This document shows, one piece after another, positions 1-8,613 of a DNA stretch of 64,000 nt. A program made the translations under genes and the position numbers. This DNA is from Aquimarina spongiae. Lineage in GTDB: Bacteria > Bacteroidota > Bacteroidia > Flavobacteriales > Flavobacteriaceae. The notes under the pieces were generated by a model that was not told the DNA's origin, ran no database searches, and worked only from the letters and a program-made list of their open reading frames with translations. Location: positions 558,001-622,000 of the forward strand of contig NZ_FQYP01000001.1 of assembly GCF_900141785.1 (NCBI RefSeq). The letters run 5' to 3'. Positions within the stretch are counted from its first letter, which is position 1. Every line of letters starts with the position of its first letter.

Positions 1-207
1 CATTCTTAGGTTTGATAATCCTTGGACCTCTTTGGGAAATACATTTAAGTTTTGACCACTTAAATCAAGTCTATAGATCTTTTCTGGTTTACTATTTTCT
101 GTAATGGAATAGTGCGTTTTCTTATAGAAACTTTTGTAGGTATTACAACCACTTAGTACGGATAATAGACCGAGAATTAAAAGATATGTATGCCTAACCT
201 TAATCAT
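1..207 (-). CDS. Leucine-rich-repeat lipoprotein, N-terminal part (runs off the window)
   Basis: Only the first 69 codons lie in the window. The N-terminus is a lipoprotein signal: a hydrophobic stretch ends in LSGC, with the likely lipidated Cys at residue 21. From about residue 44 the sequence reads like a leucine-rich repeat (YRLDLSGQNLNVFPKEVQGL). The start ATG overlaps the end of the upstream gene by 8 nt, so the two are probably one transcription unit and may be translationally coupled. LRR lipoproteins are often surface or periplasmic binding proteins; no specific role can be read from this fragment. Confidence 0.7.
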   Translation of the reverse strand, partial: MIKVRHTYLLILGLLSVLSGCNTYKSFYKKTHYSITENSKPEKIYRLDLSGQNLNVFPKEVQGLSNLRM

Positions 208-1153
208 TCGTTACATTTTTGTATAAAGCGTTTCCTGAAACTTCTATATAAATTTTGTCTTTGGTATCCACTGTCCAAGGGAAACGAGGATTCAAACCTA
301 TACCATCGTGTAAGGTATTTTGAATAAAAGCACCTGCCTTTTGACTGTTGATTCCTAGTTTGGAGTGTACACTATAATATTTATCCTGATACGTTCCATA
401 TGCGTATAAATTTCCATAAAATAAATCTTTGAAAGGAGGTAAGGTATACCAAACATTTTTGCGGCCATCATCAGAGTTTATAGGATTTCTTGGCGATCTG
501 CTATAATCGGGACGAGCCGTGAATATATCTACACCCAAACCGACCTGATAAATGGTATTTGGATCTTCAATCTTGGTAAATCCAACGTTTAAACTACCAG
601 TTACTCCATAATCTGTTCCAGCACCATTAAACCATCCGATTTTAAAATCATTCATAAATGCAAAATGAATATTATGATTAGCATTACTAAAGCGCATTAG
701 TAGTGCACCTCGCTTTAACCCGTAGGATTTTAATTCTTTGGGTAAATAATCTTTACTGAAACCAAAACCTAATCCGTTAAAGCCTCCTTTTCCTGTGGGA
801 TTGAAGATGATCGCAGTATTTGTGTTAGAAACTGCTGATCCTAATAAATTGGTGTTTTTACCAATACCTCCCAAACCAAAAAACTCATAAGAATAGGCCA
901 ATCCAGAAGTTTTTTTGGTGTGTCTTTTTATGAATTGATAGGTTGTAAGAGAGACACCGCTTTCTACAGAAAGATCACCATAATTGATAGTTCCAAATGC
1001 AAATACGCCAAGCTTTAACCATTGATTCTGGTTTCCGAGTGTAATCTCTGCCTGTAGTAGGACTCCGCCATCAATATTTAGATTTTGAGCGTATAGCGAT
1101 TTATTTAAGAGAATAAAAAAGAGTACTATAAATCTTAAATAAATCACTTTCAT
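200..1153 (-). CDS. Secreted protein, possibly polymorphic-toxin-23-like / barrel-like
   Basis: This 317-residue protein has a clear Sec signal peptide ending YAQ near residue 23. The body is rich in Gly and aromatic residues with alternating polarity, as in outer-membrane barrels. The C-terminal third (about 225-310) contains YGNLYAYGTYQDKYY, a QN..H motif (QNTLHDG) and PRFPW. From memory this resembles Bacteroidota proteins annotated as polymorphic toxin type 23, but I cannot confirm the match. It starts 3 nt after the xerD stop and overlaps the LRR lipoprotein start by 8 nt, so all three are likely co-transcribed. A plain outer-membrane protein of unknown function is the alternative. Confidence 0.55.
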   Translation of the reverse strand: MKVIYLRFIVLFFILLNKSLYAQNLNIDGGVLLQAEITLGNQNQWLKLGVFAFGTINYGDLSVESGVSLTTYQFIKRHTKKTSGLAYSYEFFGLGGIGKNTNLLGSAVSNTNTAIIFNPTGKGGFNGLGFGFSKDYLPKELKSYGLKRGALLMRFSNANHNIHFAFMNDFKIGWFNGAGTDYGVTGSLNVGFTKIEDPNTIYQVGLGVDIFTARPDYSRSPRNPINSDDGRKNVWYTLPPFKDLFYGNLYAYGTYQDKYYSVHSKLGINSQKAGAFIQNTLHDGIGLNPRFPWTVDTKDKIYIEVSGNALYKNVTND

Positions 1154-1156
1154 AAA

Positions 1157-2053
1157 TTATCTTCTGGGATGGAAATTATTCATTACTTCACTTAAATGAC
1201 TACGATCAACATGCATGTATATTTCTGTAGTCGTAATACTTTCGTGACCTAACATTAATTGTATGGCTCTTAAATCTGCTCCATTTTCTAATAAATGGGT
1301 GGCAAAAGAATGCCTAAAGGTGTGAGGGCTCACTTTTTTATGAATACCAGCTTTTTCTACCAAACGTTTAATAATTGTAAAAATCATGGCTCTGGTTAGT
1401 TGTTTTCCTCTTCGATTTAGGAATAATGTATCTTCATGGCCTTTCTGAATATTGATATGATTGCGTATTTCCTTGTGATAAATATTGATGAATTTTTGAG
1501 TGGTCTCACCAATGGGTACAAATCGTTGTTTATCTCCTTTTCCTATTACACTTATATACCCTTCGTTAAAAAAGAGGTGAGATAACTTTAACTCGATGAG
1601 TTCGGTAACCCGAAGTCCACAACCATATAAAGTTTCTATTATGGCTCTATTGCGTTCTCCTTCAGGTTTGCTTAAATCAATTTGTGAAACGATCAAATCG
1701 ATCTCCTCCACAGATAGGGTGTCGGGTAGTTTTCTTCCTGTTTTAGGAGACTCAATCAACTCCATTGGATTGGATTCCCGATAATCTTCAAACACTAAAT
1801 AATTGAAAAAACTTTTTAACCCAGAGATGATTCTTGCTTGGGATCTTGCATTCACCAATTTTGCGGTCTCAAAAACAAACTGTTGTAAGATTTCTTTGTC
1901 TATAGATAGTGGAGAGGTTTCTATTTTTGAATTTTCAAGAAAGGATAATAAACGTCTGATATCCAGTGAATAATTGATTATTGAGTTTTCCGAAAGTCCT
2001 CTTTCTATTCTAAGATAGTGTTGATAATCCTTTAAGGCGTGTTCCCATTTCAT
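1157..2053 (-). CDS. xerD: Site-specific tyrosine recombinase XerD
   Basis: Cytoplasmic recombinase that resolves chromosome dimers at dif together with XerC. The N-terminal SAM-like core-binding domain spans about 1-105 and the catalytic domain about 115-298. Counting from the ATG at 2053, the active-site residues fall at R148, K172, H244, R247, H270 and Y279, which as I remember are exactly the positions in the 298-residue E. coli XerD. That agreement decides the start against in-frame ATGs 6 and 27 nt upstream. In many Flavobacteriaceae xerD lies divergent to aroQ; here three porin genes sit between them. I see no nearby integrase partners, so this is probably the housekeeping enzyme. Confidence 0.95.
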   Translation of the reverse strand: MKWEHALKDYQHYLRIERGLSENSIINYSLDIRRLLSFLENSKIETSPLSIDKEILQQFVFETAKLVNARSQARIISGLKSFFNYLVFEDYRESNPMELIESPKTGRKLPDTLSVEEIDLIVSQIDLSKPEGERNRAIIETLYGCGLRVTELIELKLSHLFFNEGYISVIGKGDKQRFVPIGETTQKFINIYHKEIRNHINIQKGHEDTLFLNRRGKQLTRAMIFTIIKRLVEKAGIHKKVSPHTFRHSFATHLLENGADLRAIQLMLGHESITTTEIYMHVDRSHLSEVMNNFHPRR

Positions 2054-2218
2054 TAGCATAAAAATAATAAAGAAAAGCATCTTTATGCAAACTGTAAGCG
2101 ATTAAAATGTGAGTTGTTTTCTTCTTCAAATTTGTAGTGAATGATCAGAAGAAAAATAAAAGTGGCAAGGTCTTTGTTTTATCAGGTTCTGTAAATTTTA
2201 AATAAACAAACATTAATT

Positions 2219-2809
2219 ATGAAAAAAATTTTAGCATTTATCGCGATTGCATTTATCGGGGTTAGTATGAACGCACAAGAAGAGTCAATTCGTTTTGGAG
2301 CCAAAGCGGGTGTAAACTTCAATAATGTAAAAGGAGATAATGAAGGAACAGATAATCGTACCGGTTTCCATATCGGTGGACTTGTAGAAATTCCGATCTC
2401 TGAAAAATTCGCGTTTCAACCAGAATTACTGTATTCTTCTCAGGGAACTCAGGTAGATGAGGATGGTTTTGAATCTAAAACTAAATTAGATTACTTAAAC
2501 ATTCCTTTAATGGCTAAATTTTATGCAGCAAAAGGATTTAGTATCCAGGCAGGTCCTCAGATTGGGGTCTTATTATCTGCAAATTCTGAAGGTACTGATC
2601 TAGGACAACCATTTGATGACGATATCAAAGATCAATTGAGGTCTGTAGACTTTGGTCTTAATTTTGGTGCAGGATATCAATTGGATATGGGACTGTTTTT
2701 TGAAGGTCGTTACAACTTGGGATTATCCAATATTTTTGAAGAAGATGTAATCGGAGATGATAGTGTCCAAAATTCGGTATTCCAAGTTTCTGTGGGGTAT
2801 AAATTGTAA
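2219..2809 (+). CDS. Porin-family outer-membrane beta-barrel protein (PF13568-type)
   Basis: A 196-residue secreted protein. The signal peptide MKKILAFIAIAFIGVSMNAQ ends at an AQ cleavage site. The mature part opens with FGAKAGVNFNNVKG and contains the family hallmarks PELLYSSQG and LDYLNIPLMAKFY, followed by a QAGPQIG turn and GAGYQL. This is a small 8-strand-type outer-membrane barrel; substrate unknown. It is the first of three tandem paralogues up to position 4338 and is closed by its own hairpin terminator. Confidence 0.88.
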   Translation: MKKILAFIAIAFIGVSMNAQEESIRFGAKAGVNFNNVKGDNEGTDNRTGFHIGGLVEIPISEKFAFQPELLYSSQGTQVDEDGFESKTKLDYLNIPLMAKFYAAKGFSIQAGPQIGVLLSANSEGTDLGQPFDDDIKDQLRSVDFGLNFGAGYQLDMGLFFEGRYNLGLSNIFEEDVIGDDSVQNSVFQVSVGYKL

Positions 2810-2830
2810 TCCTTAGAAAAAGATTAGTAT

Positions 2831-2865
2831 AAAGGGCGTTATGTGGATCATAACGCCTTTTTCTT
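2831..2865 (+). terminator. Intrinsic terminator after porin paralogue 1
   Basis: A 9-bp stem GGCGTTATG / CATAACGCC with a 5-nt loop is followed by TTTTTCTTT. It lies 22 nt after the stop codon. Confidence 0.85.
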
Positions 2866-2995
2866 TGATAGCTGTAACATATGTTCCTTGAAGATCGTTT
2901 TGAGAAACATATCTCCTCGATAATGAAACAATGATGCTATTTGCAGTGTCATTTTGAAAATAGATTTGCTTTCTAAACTAAATCAACAAATAATA

Positions 2996-3587
2996 ATGAA
3001 AAAAGTTTTTTTAGCAATCTGGTTATTGGGTGTTTCATGTCATCTTATGGCTCAAGTAGAAAAAATTCGTTTTGGTGGTAAAGCAGGGGTTAATTTGTCA
3101 GAGATTCGAGGCTCTACTGATTATAGAACAAGTTTTCACGTAGGTGTATTGACCGAAATTCCAGTACTAAATAAGATATCAGTCCAACCAGAATTGGTAT
3201 ATTCTTCTCAAGGAGGAGAAACTGTAACCTCTGATTTCGAAGCAATCTTTAAGCTTGATTATCTTAATATTCCGGTCATGCTTCAACTTTGTCTTGGCAA
3301 AAGTTTTAATTTTCAAGTGGGGCCGCGTAGGGTTTTTACTGTCTGCCAGAAGAGAAGCGATAGATAGCTTTGGAGGTGTTACAGAAACATTTGATGAGGA
3401 TATTAAATCATTCTTATCAGACGTTGATTTTGGATTAAGTTTTGGATTAGCGTATCAATGGGAAATAGGTGTCTTTATAGATACAAGATACAATCTTGGT
3501 GTTACCGATATTTCAAAAGTAGAATTTAATAATTCTGGTATCAAAAACGGAACCTTTCAGTTTTCTCTGGGATATATGTTCTTATAA
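2996..3587 (+). pseudogene. Frameshifted porin-family gene (paralogue 2)
   Basis: Signal peptide and first half are intact (MKKVFLAIWLLGVSCHLMAQ, then FGGKAGVNLSEIRG, PELVYSSQGG, LDYLNIPVMLQL). At about 3328 the frame breaks: frame 1 reads GPRRVF and stops at 3367, while the next frame continues GFLLSAR... to a normal barrel end at 3587. Alignment with paralogue 1 (GPQIGVLLSA) shows the gene would be whole if 2 nt (GT) were restored at cgtaggg, consistent with loss of one unit from a GTGT run. It could be a true null allele, a phase-variable state or a sequencing error. A downstream hairpin is still present. Confidence 0.85.
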
Positions 3588-3607
3588 TAAGTAAAAAATA
3601 AAGATTA

Positions 3608-3646
3608 AAAAGCTTCTTAGACACAGTAACAAGAAGCTTTTTTCTT
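3608..3646 (+). terminator. Intrinsic terminator after porin paralogue 2
   Basis: Stem AAAAGCTTCTT / AAGAAGCTTTT with a 12-nt loop, followed by TTCTTTT. Strong U-rich tail on the plus strand. Confidence 0.8.
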
Positions 3647-3708
3647 TTATAGATGTACTTATGTTTAAAAATAAAACTACATTTGAGTACGTTTTATAGA
3701 ATAAAAAA

Positions 3709-4338
3709 ATGAAGAAAACATTCTTTTTGCCCCTAATTGTACTGTTTGCTACTTTTTCATCCTATGCACAGGATGAGGAACCTTTGTATACCAGAGCAGG
3801 TTTTAAAGCCGGACTTAACTATGCCAATATCGGTGGAGATGTGGAGGATACCGATGCTAGAATTCGAATGCACCTTGGAGCCGTAGTAGAGTTTCCGATT
3901 ACACAACAAATTTATATACAAGCAGAAATACTATACTCTGCACAAGGATATACCATTGAAGAAAATGGTGAAGAAAATAAGATCAGCCTAAATTACCTAA
4001 CCCTTCCTTTAATTTCAAAGTTTTATTTCGGAAATCATTTTAGTTTAGAAACAGGTCCTCGTTTTGCTACTTTGGCTAATGCTACAGAATCTGATGATGA
4101 TACTCCAGAAGAGTTTTTTGATTCTTTTAATAATTTTGATTTTGGTTGGATTGCAGGTGTAGGGTACAAGTTCGAAAGCGGATTGTTTATTCAAGCTCAT
4201 TATAATCTAGGACTTAGCGATGTGATTGATACCAATGTGCTGGATGTATCCACCAATACTTCTTTAGTCCAGTTATCCGTAGGCTATTTATTTAAGACCA
4301 AAAACAACAGAAGACAAGAACCAGCAGTACAAGAATGA
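3709..4338 (+). CDS. Porin-family outer-membrane beta-barrel protein (paralogue 3)
   Basis: A 209-residue secreted barrel. The signal peptide ends SSYAQ; the mature region has AGFKAGLNYANIGGD, AEILYSAQGY, LNYLTLPLISKFYFG and ETGPRFATLA in the same order as the two upstream paralogues, then GVGYKF and a C-terminal VQLSVGYLF strand before a charged tail. The stop codon overlaps the aroQ start (ATGA, 4 nt), so it is likely co-transcribed and translationally coupled with aroQ. That coupling is odd, because an outer-membrane barrel has no obvious link to shikimate metabolism. Confidence 0.87.
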   Translation: MKKTFFLPLIVLFATFSSYAQDEEPLYTRAGFKAGLNYANIGGDVEDTDARIRMHLGAVVEFPITQQIYIQAEILYSAQGYTIEENGEENKISLNYLTLPLISKFYFGNHFSLETGPRFATLANATESDDDTPEEFFDSFNNFDFGWIAGVGYKFESGLFIQAHYNLGLSDVIDTNVLDVSTNTSLVQLSVGYLFKTKNNRRQEPAVQE

Positions 4339-4751
4339 AATTGTTAATAATCAACGGACCAAATTTAAATTTACTGGGCAAAAGAGAGCCTGGTATTTAC
4401 GGAGATCAGACTTTTGAAGGCTTCTTTAAACAATTGCAAGAACAGTTCCCTTCTGTTGACTTGTCGTATTACCAATCCAATATTGAAGGAGAATTGATCG
4501 ATAAAATTCAAGAGGCAGACGATGTTGTAGATGGTGTAATTCTTAATGCCGGTGCATATACACATACTTCTATTGGCATTGGAGATGCGATTAAGGCCAT
4601 TGCTACTCCTGTAGTAGAAGTACATATATCCAATACTTTTGGAAGAGAAGCGTTTAGACATCAATCTTATATTTCGCCAAATGCAAAAGGGGTTATTTTG
4701 GGCTTTGGGCTACAGAGTTATGAATTAGCCATACAAAGTTTTTTAAAATAG
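4335..4751 (+). CDS. aroQ: 3-dehydroquinate dehydratase, type II
   Basis: Third step of the shikimate pathway: 3-dehydroquinate to 3-dehydroshikimate, in the cytoplasm. At 138 residues it matches the type II dodecameric family. The diagnostic N-terminus INGPNLNLLGKREPGIYG carries the catalytic Tyr22 on the flexible loop. NAGAYTHTSIGIGDA holds the substrate-binding Asn, EVHISN carries the catalytic His region, and FRHQSYIS is the conserved C-terminal binding segment. It overlaps the preceding porin gene by 4 nt and is followed 4 nt later by a PP-loop ATPase, so the three form one unit. Confidence 0.95.
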   Translation: MKLLIINGPNLNLLGKREPGIYGDQTFEGFFKQLQEQFPSVDLSYYQSNIEGELIDKIQEADDVVDGVILNAGAYTHTSIGIGDAIKAIATPVVEVHISNTFGREAFRHQSYISPNAKGVILGFGLQSYELAIQSFLK

Positions 4752-4755
4752 CATA

Positions 4756-5487
4756 ATGCATAAGACCTATTTTAATTGGAGCAGCGGGAAAGATTCTTCC
4801 CTCGCACTATACCATGTGCTTCAAAATAAAGAATTTGACATCTCGCAATTGATCACCACGGTAAATAGAGATTATAACCGAGTTTCTATGCATGGTTTGC
4901 GTGTAGAATTATTGGATCGACAAACGGAAAGCATAGGGATTCCTTTACATAAAATTGAATTTCCTGCACGAGTGTCTATGCAAATTTACACCGACACCAT
5001 GAGAAGAGAGGTAGAACAGCTGAAAAAGCAAGGATATTCTCATTGTGTTTTTGGAGATATTTTCTTGGAAGACCTCAGGAAATATCGTGAAGAACAATTA
5101 AATGAAGTAGGAATACAGGCTTCTTTTCCATTATGGAAACAAGATACCAAAAAACTACTTCGAGAATTCATTGATCTGGGCTTTAAGGCCATAACCGTTT
5201 GTGTAAATGCAAAATATCTGGATGAACATTTTTGTGGTAGAGTATTGGATCACAGTTTTATTGAAGAGTTACCTGCAGAAGTAGATCCTTGTGGAGAGAA
5301 TGGAGAGTTTCATACTTTTGTGTATGATGGTCCTATATTTAAATCACCAATAGATTTTGAAATAGGAGAGAAGGTACTGCGTGGCTACGAACCCGCATCC
5401 GATCAAGATGACGATGACTGTTTTAAAGATGATGCAGATAAGAATTGGGATACCTCTTTTTGGTATTGTGATTTGATTCCTAAATAA
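4756..5487 (+). CDS. Dph6-related PP-loop ATPase (diphthine-ammonia-ligase family)
   Basis: A 243-residue cytoplasmic protein with an N-terminal adenine-nucleotide alpha-hydrolase fold. The PP-loop SSGKDSS at residues 9-15 binds ATP. It belongs to the Dph6 / COG2102 group, whose eukaryotic members amidate diphthine on EF2. Bacteria lack diphthamide, so the substrate here is unknown; the bacterial members are thought to adenylate and amidate some other carboxylate. CGENGEFHTF near residue 179 is another family signature. It is last in the porin-aroQ unit, before a bidirectional terminator. Confidence 0.85.
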   Translation: MHKTYFNWSSGKDSSLALYHVLQNKEFDISQLITTVNRDYNRVSMHGLRVELLDRQTESIGIPLHKIEFPARVSMQIYTDTMRREVEQLKKQGYSHCVFGDIFLEDLRKYREEQLNEVGIQASFPLWKQDTKKLLREFIDLGFKAITVCVNAKYLDEHFCGRVLDHSFIEELPAEVDPCGENGEFHTFVYDGPIFKSPIDFEIGEKVLRGYEPASDQDDDDCFKDDADKNWDTSFWYCDLIPK

Positions 5488-5501
5488 TAGTTTTAAAAAA
5501 T

Positions 5502-5538
5502 AAAAAACCTCAAAGTGTTTACTTTGAGGTTTTTTTTA
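5502..5538. terminator. Bidirectional intrinsic terminator
   Basis: Perfect stem AACCTCAAAGT / ACTTTGAGGTT, loop GTTT, with an A-run before and a T-run after. It serves the convergent PP-loop ATPase (+) and lipoamide dehydrogenase (-) genes. Confidence 0.92.
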
Positions 5539-5556
5539 TGATAATTTGAAAATTTA

Positions 5557-6948
5557 TTACAAATGAATCACCTCGTCGTAAGCATCAGCAACTGCTTCCA
5601 TTACTGCTTCACTCATGGTTGGGTGTGGGTGAATCGCTTTTAGCACTTCGTGTCCTGTAGTTTCTAATTTTCTACCTAAAACTGCTTCAGCGATCATATC
5701 GGTTACTCCAGCACCAATCATATGACATCCTAACCATTCTCCATATTTGGCGTCGAAAATTACTTTTACAAATCCATCCTTAGTACCGGCAGCACTTGCT
5801 TTTCCAGATGCAGAAAATGGGAATTTTCCGATCTTCAATTCATAACCAGCTTCTTTAGCTTGCTTTTCTGTCATTCCAACACTTGCGATTTCAGGAGTAG
5901 CATAGGTACAACCAGGAACGTTTCCGTAATCGATAGGTTCTACGTGCATTCCAGAAATTTTCTCAACACAGGTAATAGCTTCTGCGGTAGCAACGTGTGC
6001 TAGGGCAGGACCAGGAACCACATCTCCAATAGCATATACGCCAGGGATATTAGTTTGGTACCAGTCATTTACTACAATCTTATCTCTATCGGTAGCAATA
6101 CCCAATTCTTCTAAACCTATGTTTTCGATATTACTTTTAATTCCTACAGCTGATAATACGATATCTGCTTCCAGAACTTCTTCTCCTTTTTTAGTCTTTA
6201 CAGTAGCCTTTACACCATCTCCACTGGTATCTACACTTTCTACAGAAGAATTGGTCATTACCTTGATTCCAGATTTTTTAAAACTTCTTTCGAACTGCTT
6301 TGAAACTTCTTCGTCTTCAAGAGGGACAAGATTAGGTAAGAACTCTACAATAGTTACTTCGGTTCCCATGGCGTTGTAAAAATGTGCAAACTCAACACCA
6401 ATAGCTCCAGATCCAACTACAATCATTTTCTTTGGTTGTTCTGGCAAAGACATGGCATCTCTATAACCAATCACCTTTTTACCATCTTGTGGCAGATTAG
6501 GTAGTTCTCTTGATCTTGCACCAGTAGCAATAATTAGGTGTTTTCCTTGGTAATCTGTTGCTTTACCATCTGCATCTGTAACCGTGATGGTGTTGCTTGA
6601 TTTTAGTTTACCAAAACCTTCAATTACATCAATTTTGTTCTTCTTCATTAAGAATTGAACTCCTTTGCTCATTCCTTCAGCAACTCCTCGGCTGCGTTTT
6701 ACAACCGCTCCAAAATCCTTGTCAAAATTCTCTACAGTAAGCCCATAATCTGATGCATGTTTTAAGTAATCAAAAACCTGTGCACTTTTTAATAATGCTT
6801 TGGTAGGAATACATCCCCAATTTAGGCATACACCACCTAAACTTTCTTTTTCTATAATTGCGGTTTTAAACCCAAGTTGTGAAGCTCTAATCGCGGCAGG
6901 ATAACCTCCAGGACCACTACCTAAAACAATGATATCATATGTGCTCAT
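5557..6948 (-). CDS. lpdA: Dihydrolipoyl dehydrogenase (E3)
   Basis: Flavoenzyme that reoxidises dihydrolipoamide in the pyruvate and 2-oxoglutarate dehydrogenase complexes and the glycine cleavage system. From the ATG at 6948 (MSTYDIIVLG) the protein has 463 residues, the family length; an ATG 24 nt upstream would add an unconserved tail. FAD-binding GSGPGG is at 10-15, the redox disulfide CLNWGC at C41/C46, a second Rossmann motif VGSGAIGVEFA lies near 180, and AIGDV is the second FAD contact. The C-terminal dimerisation domain carries the catalytic His-Glu pair in HPHPTMSE. It stands alone between two terminators. Confidence 0.95.
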   Translation of the reverse strand: MSTYDIIVLGSGPGGYPAAIRASQLGFKTAIIEKESLGGVCLNWGCIPTKALLKSAQVFDYLKHASDYGLTVENFDKDFGAVVKRSRGVAEGMSKGVQFLMKKNKIDVIEGFGKLKSSNTITVTDADGKATDYQGKHLIIATGARSRELPNLPQDGKKVIGYRDAMSLPEQPKKMIVVGSGAIGVEFAHFYNAMGTEVTIVEFLPNLVPLEDEEVSKQFERSFKKSGIKVMTNSSVESVDTSGDGVKATVKTKKGEEVLEADIVLSAVGIKSNIENIGLEELGIATDRDKIVVNDWYQTNIPGVYAIGDVVPGPALAHVATAEAITCVEKISGMHVEPIDYGNVPGCTYATPEIASVGMTEKQAKEAGYELKIGKFPFSASGKASAAGTKDGFVKVIFDAKYGEWLGCHMIGAGVTDMIAEAVLGRKLETTGHEVLKAIHPHPTMSEAVMEAVADAYDEVIHL

Positions 6949-7048
6949 AAATGTCGATTTTTTTGAAGTCACGAATTTAAGGATAATTCGGCGATTCTAA
7001 AAAGGAATTAGATTTTCCTTAAAACAAGGTTTTCATGTATTTAAGCAT

Positions 7049-7077
7049 AAAAAAAACACTATCCCAAGGATAGTGTT
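7049..7077 (-). terminator. Intrinsic terminator of the downstream lipoprotein gene
   Basis: Stem AACACTATCC / GGATAGTGTT with a 3-nt loop. Read on the minus strand it is followed by a run of eight T, so it ends transcription of the lipoprotein gene that stops at 7134. Confidence 0.88.
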
Positions 7078-7133
7078 AATTTTTTGTGCGATTTATCGTG
7101 TGTTCTGTGATATATTAGTTTTATATCAAATCT

Positions 7134-7631
7134 TTAGAACTCTAGTTTTAAAGCTGTTTTTACCGCTTCCAGGTTGTTTAAATCTACAGGAGGATTCTCT
7201 GCAAATGCAGAAGGTACAACTACAATTCTAAATACCTGATTGTCGGTAATATCTGCTGCTAATGCTCCCAGATCGTCACTTTCTAAAAATATTTCTATAC
7301 TAGCGATACTTTGCTCTGCATCGAATATGAAATTAAATTGAAACTGAGCAAAACCACTAGGTGAGAAGAAGAATGTTCTTGGTAGTGGCTCCCACACATC
7401 TAATTGTGCAGTAGATCTTGTAGGATCTAATATATATACAAGTGCCACATCAGCGTCGAATACATCTACATTGTCGGGTACAACTGCCTCTACGGTGAAG
7501 TTATTAGCAGGATTAAAACTTCTGGTAATTTCAAAAGTACTTCCAATAGTATCAAAATCTGTATCATCATCACTGGTACAAGAAGTAATTAATAAGGTAG
7601 AGAAACAAAGTAATGCAATAATCTTTTTCAT
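7134..7631 (-). CDS. Small secreted lipoprotein, function unknown
   Basis: A 165-residue protein with a lipoprotein signal: MKKIIALLCFSTLLITSC, lipidation expected at Cys18, followed by acidic residues (TSDDDTDFD) typical of Bacteroidota lipoproteins that are exported to the outer surface. The remainder is predicted beta-rich with no motif I recognise. It starts 28 nt after the msrB stop and could be read from the msrB promoter, but it has its own terminator. Confidence 0.75.
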   Translation of the reverse strand: MKKIIALLCFSTLLITSCTSDDDTDFDTIGSTFEITRSFNPANNFTVEAVVPDNVDVFDADVALVYILDPTRSTAQLDVWEPLPRTFFFSPSGFAQFQFNFIFDAEQSIASIEIFLESDDLGALAADITDNQVFRIVVVPSAFAENPPVDLNNLEAVKTALKLEF

Positions 7632-7658
7632 AAATTCTAAGTGTTTATTTGTTGTAAA

Positions 7659-8054
7659 TTATTTTTTGTCAAAATCGATACTAACCGAATTCACACAGTA
7701 CCGTTGTCCGGTTGCCGTAGGTCCATCATCAAAGACATGACCCAGATGGCTTCCGCAATTTGTACATACTATTTCGGTTCTTATCATCCCATGCGAAGTA
7801 TCTCTTATATATTCGATACTTCCCTCTATCGACTCATCAAAACTTGGCCATCCGCACCCAGAGTCGAATTTAGTGTTGCTATGAAATAGGGGAGCATTAC
7901 AAGCCATACAGGTGTACGTTCCTTTTTCGAAATGCATGTTGTACTTACCGGTAAATGGTCTTTCCGTTCCTTTTTGACGCAATACAACATATTCATCTTC
8001 AGAAAGTCGTTCTTTCCACTCTTGCTCGGTTTTCTCTACAGGGTATTTTTTCAT
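7659..8054 (-). CDS. msrB: Peptide-methionine (R)-S-oxide reductase, cytoplasmic
   Basis: Reduces R-methionine sulfoxide in proteins and protects against oxidants. Counting from ATG 8054 the protein has 131 residues. Zinc is held by C49/C52 and C97/C100. The catalytic Cys is C120 (QRYCVNS), and C67 in DSGCGWPSF is at the usual resolving-Cys position. There is no signal peptide with this start. The start codon shares one base with the stop of the upstream msrB (TAATG), which decides the start against a longer reading and suggests coupled translation. Confidence 0.93.
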   Translation of the reverse strand: MKKYPVEKTEQEWKERLSEDEYVVLRQKGTERPFTGKYNMHFEKGTYTCMACNAPLFHSNTKFDSGCGWPSFDESIEGSIEYIRDTSHGMIRTEIVCTNCGSHLGHVFDDGPTATGQRYCVNSVSIDFDKK

Positions 8055-8542
8055 TATTTGGTTTTTTCTGGTACAAATATTAGTGCATCTCCATTGATAC
8101 AATGTCTCCATCCAGTGGTTTCTCGTGGTCCATCATTAAAAGCATGTCCCAAATGACCACCGCAGGTTCCACATTTTAATTCTACCCTTGCATATCCTAT
8201 TTTATAGTCAACGTCTTTTTCAATATTTCCTTTTACTGCTCTGTCAAAACTTGGCCAACCTGTTCCGCTGTCAAATTTATACTTGCTTTCATACAAAGGT
8301 GTATCACAAGCGGCGCAGTGAAAGGTCCCATCGTCATATACTTTGTTCAATATACTAGAATAGGGTCGCTCTGTTCCTGCTTGTCTCAAAATATAGTACT
8401 GTTCTGGTGTTAAAATCTCTTTCCACTCCTCATTAGTTTTAGAAACAGCATATACTTTCTTTTCCTTTTTGACATTTTTTTGAGCGTTACCTGCACAACC
8501 TACTACTAAAGCTACAAAACATAATACAAATAATCGTTTCAT
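8054..8542 (-). CDS. msrB: Peptide-methionine (R)-S-oxide reductase, lipoprotein form
   Basis: A second MsrB of 162 residues carrying a lipoprotein signal (VALVVGC, Cys16), so it should act in the cell envelope on oxidised surface or periplasmic proteins. Zinc ligands C76/C79 and C124/C127 and the catalytic C148 (WRHCING) are present. At the usual resolving position it has Thr94 (DSGTGWPSF) instead of Cys, so it must be recycled another way, either by a different Cys or directly by a thioredoxin-like partner. It is first in a two-gene unit with the cytoplasmic MsrB. Confidence 0.92.
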   Translation of the reverse strand: MKRLFVLCFVALVVGCAGNAQKNVKKEKKVYAVSKTNEEWKEILTPEQYYILRQAGTERPYSSILNKVYDDGTFHCAACDTPLYESKYKFDSGTGWPSFDRAVKGNIEKDVDYKIGYARVELKCGTCGGHLGHAFNDGPRETTGWRHCINGDALIFVPEKTK

Positions 8543-8613
8543 ATTTTTTAATTAAAATTAAATAAAGTTTTAGTAATAGTCGTACAAATTCGTTTTCAAT
8601 AACGTATCAACAA

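Noticed and set aside
1157-2053. Integrase of a mobile element
   Set aside because: Residue positions match housekeeping XerD exactly, and there are no attachment repeats, tRNA gene or cargo boundary nearby.
4371-4664. Antisense open frame of 97 codons inside aroQ
   Set aside because: It is a mirror of the well-supported aroQ gene, with no family resemblance.
4756-5487. Diphthamide synthesis gene
   Set aside because: Bacteria lack diphthamide on EF-G; only the PP-loop ATPase family can be supported.
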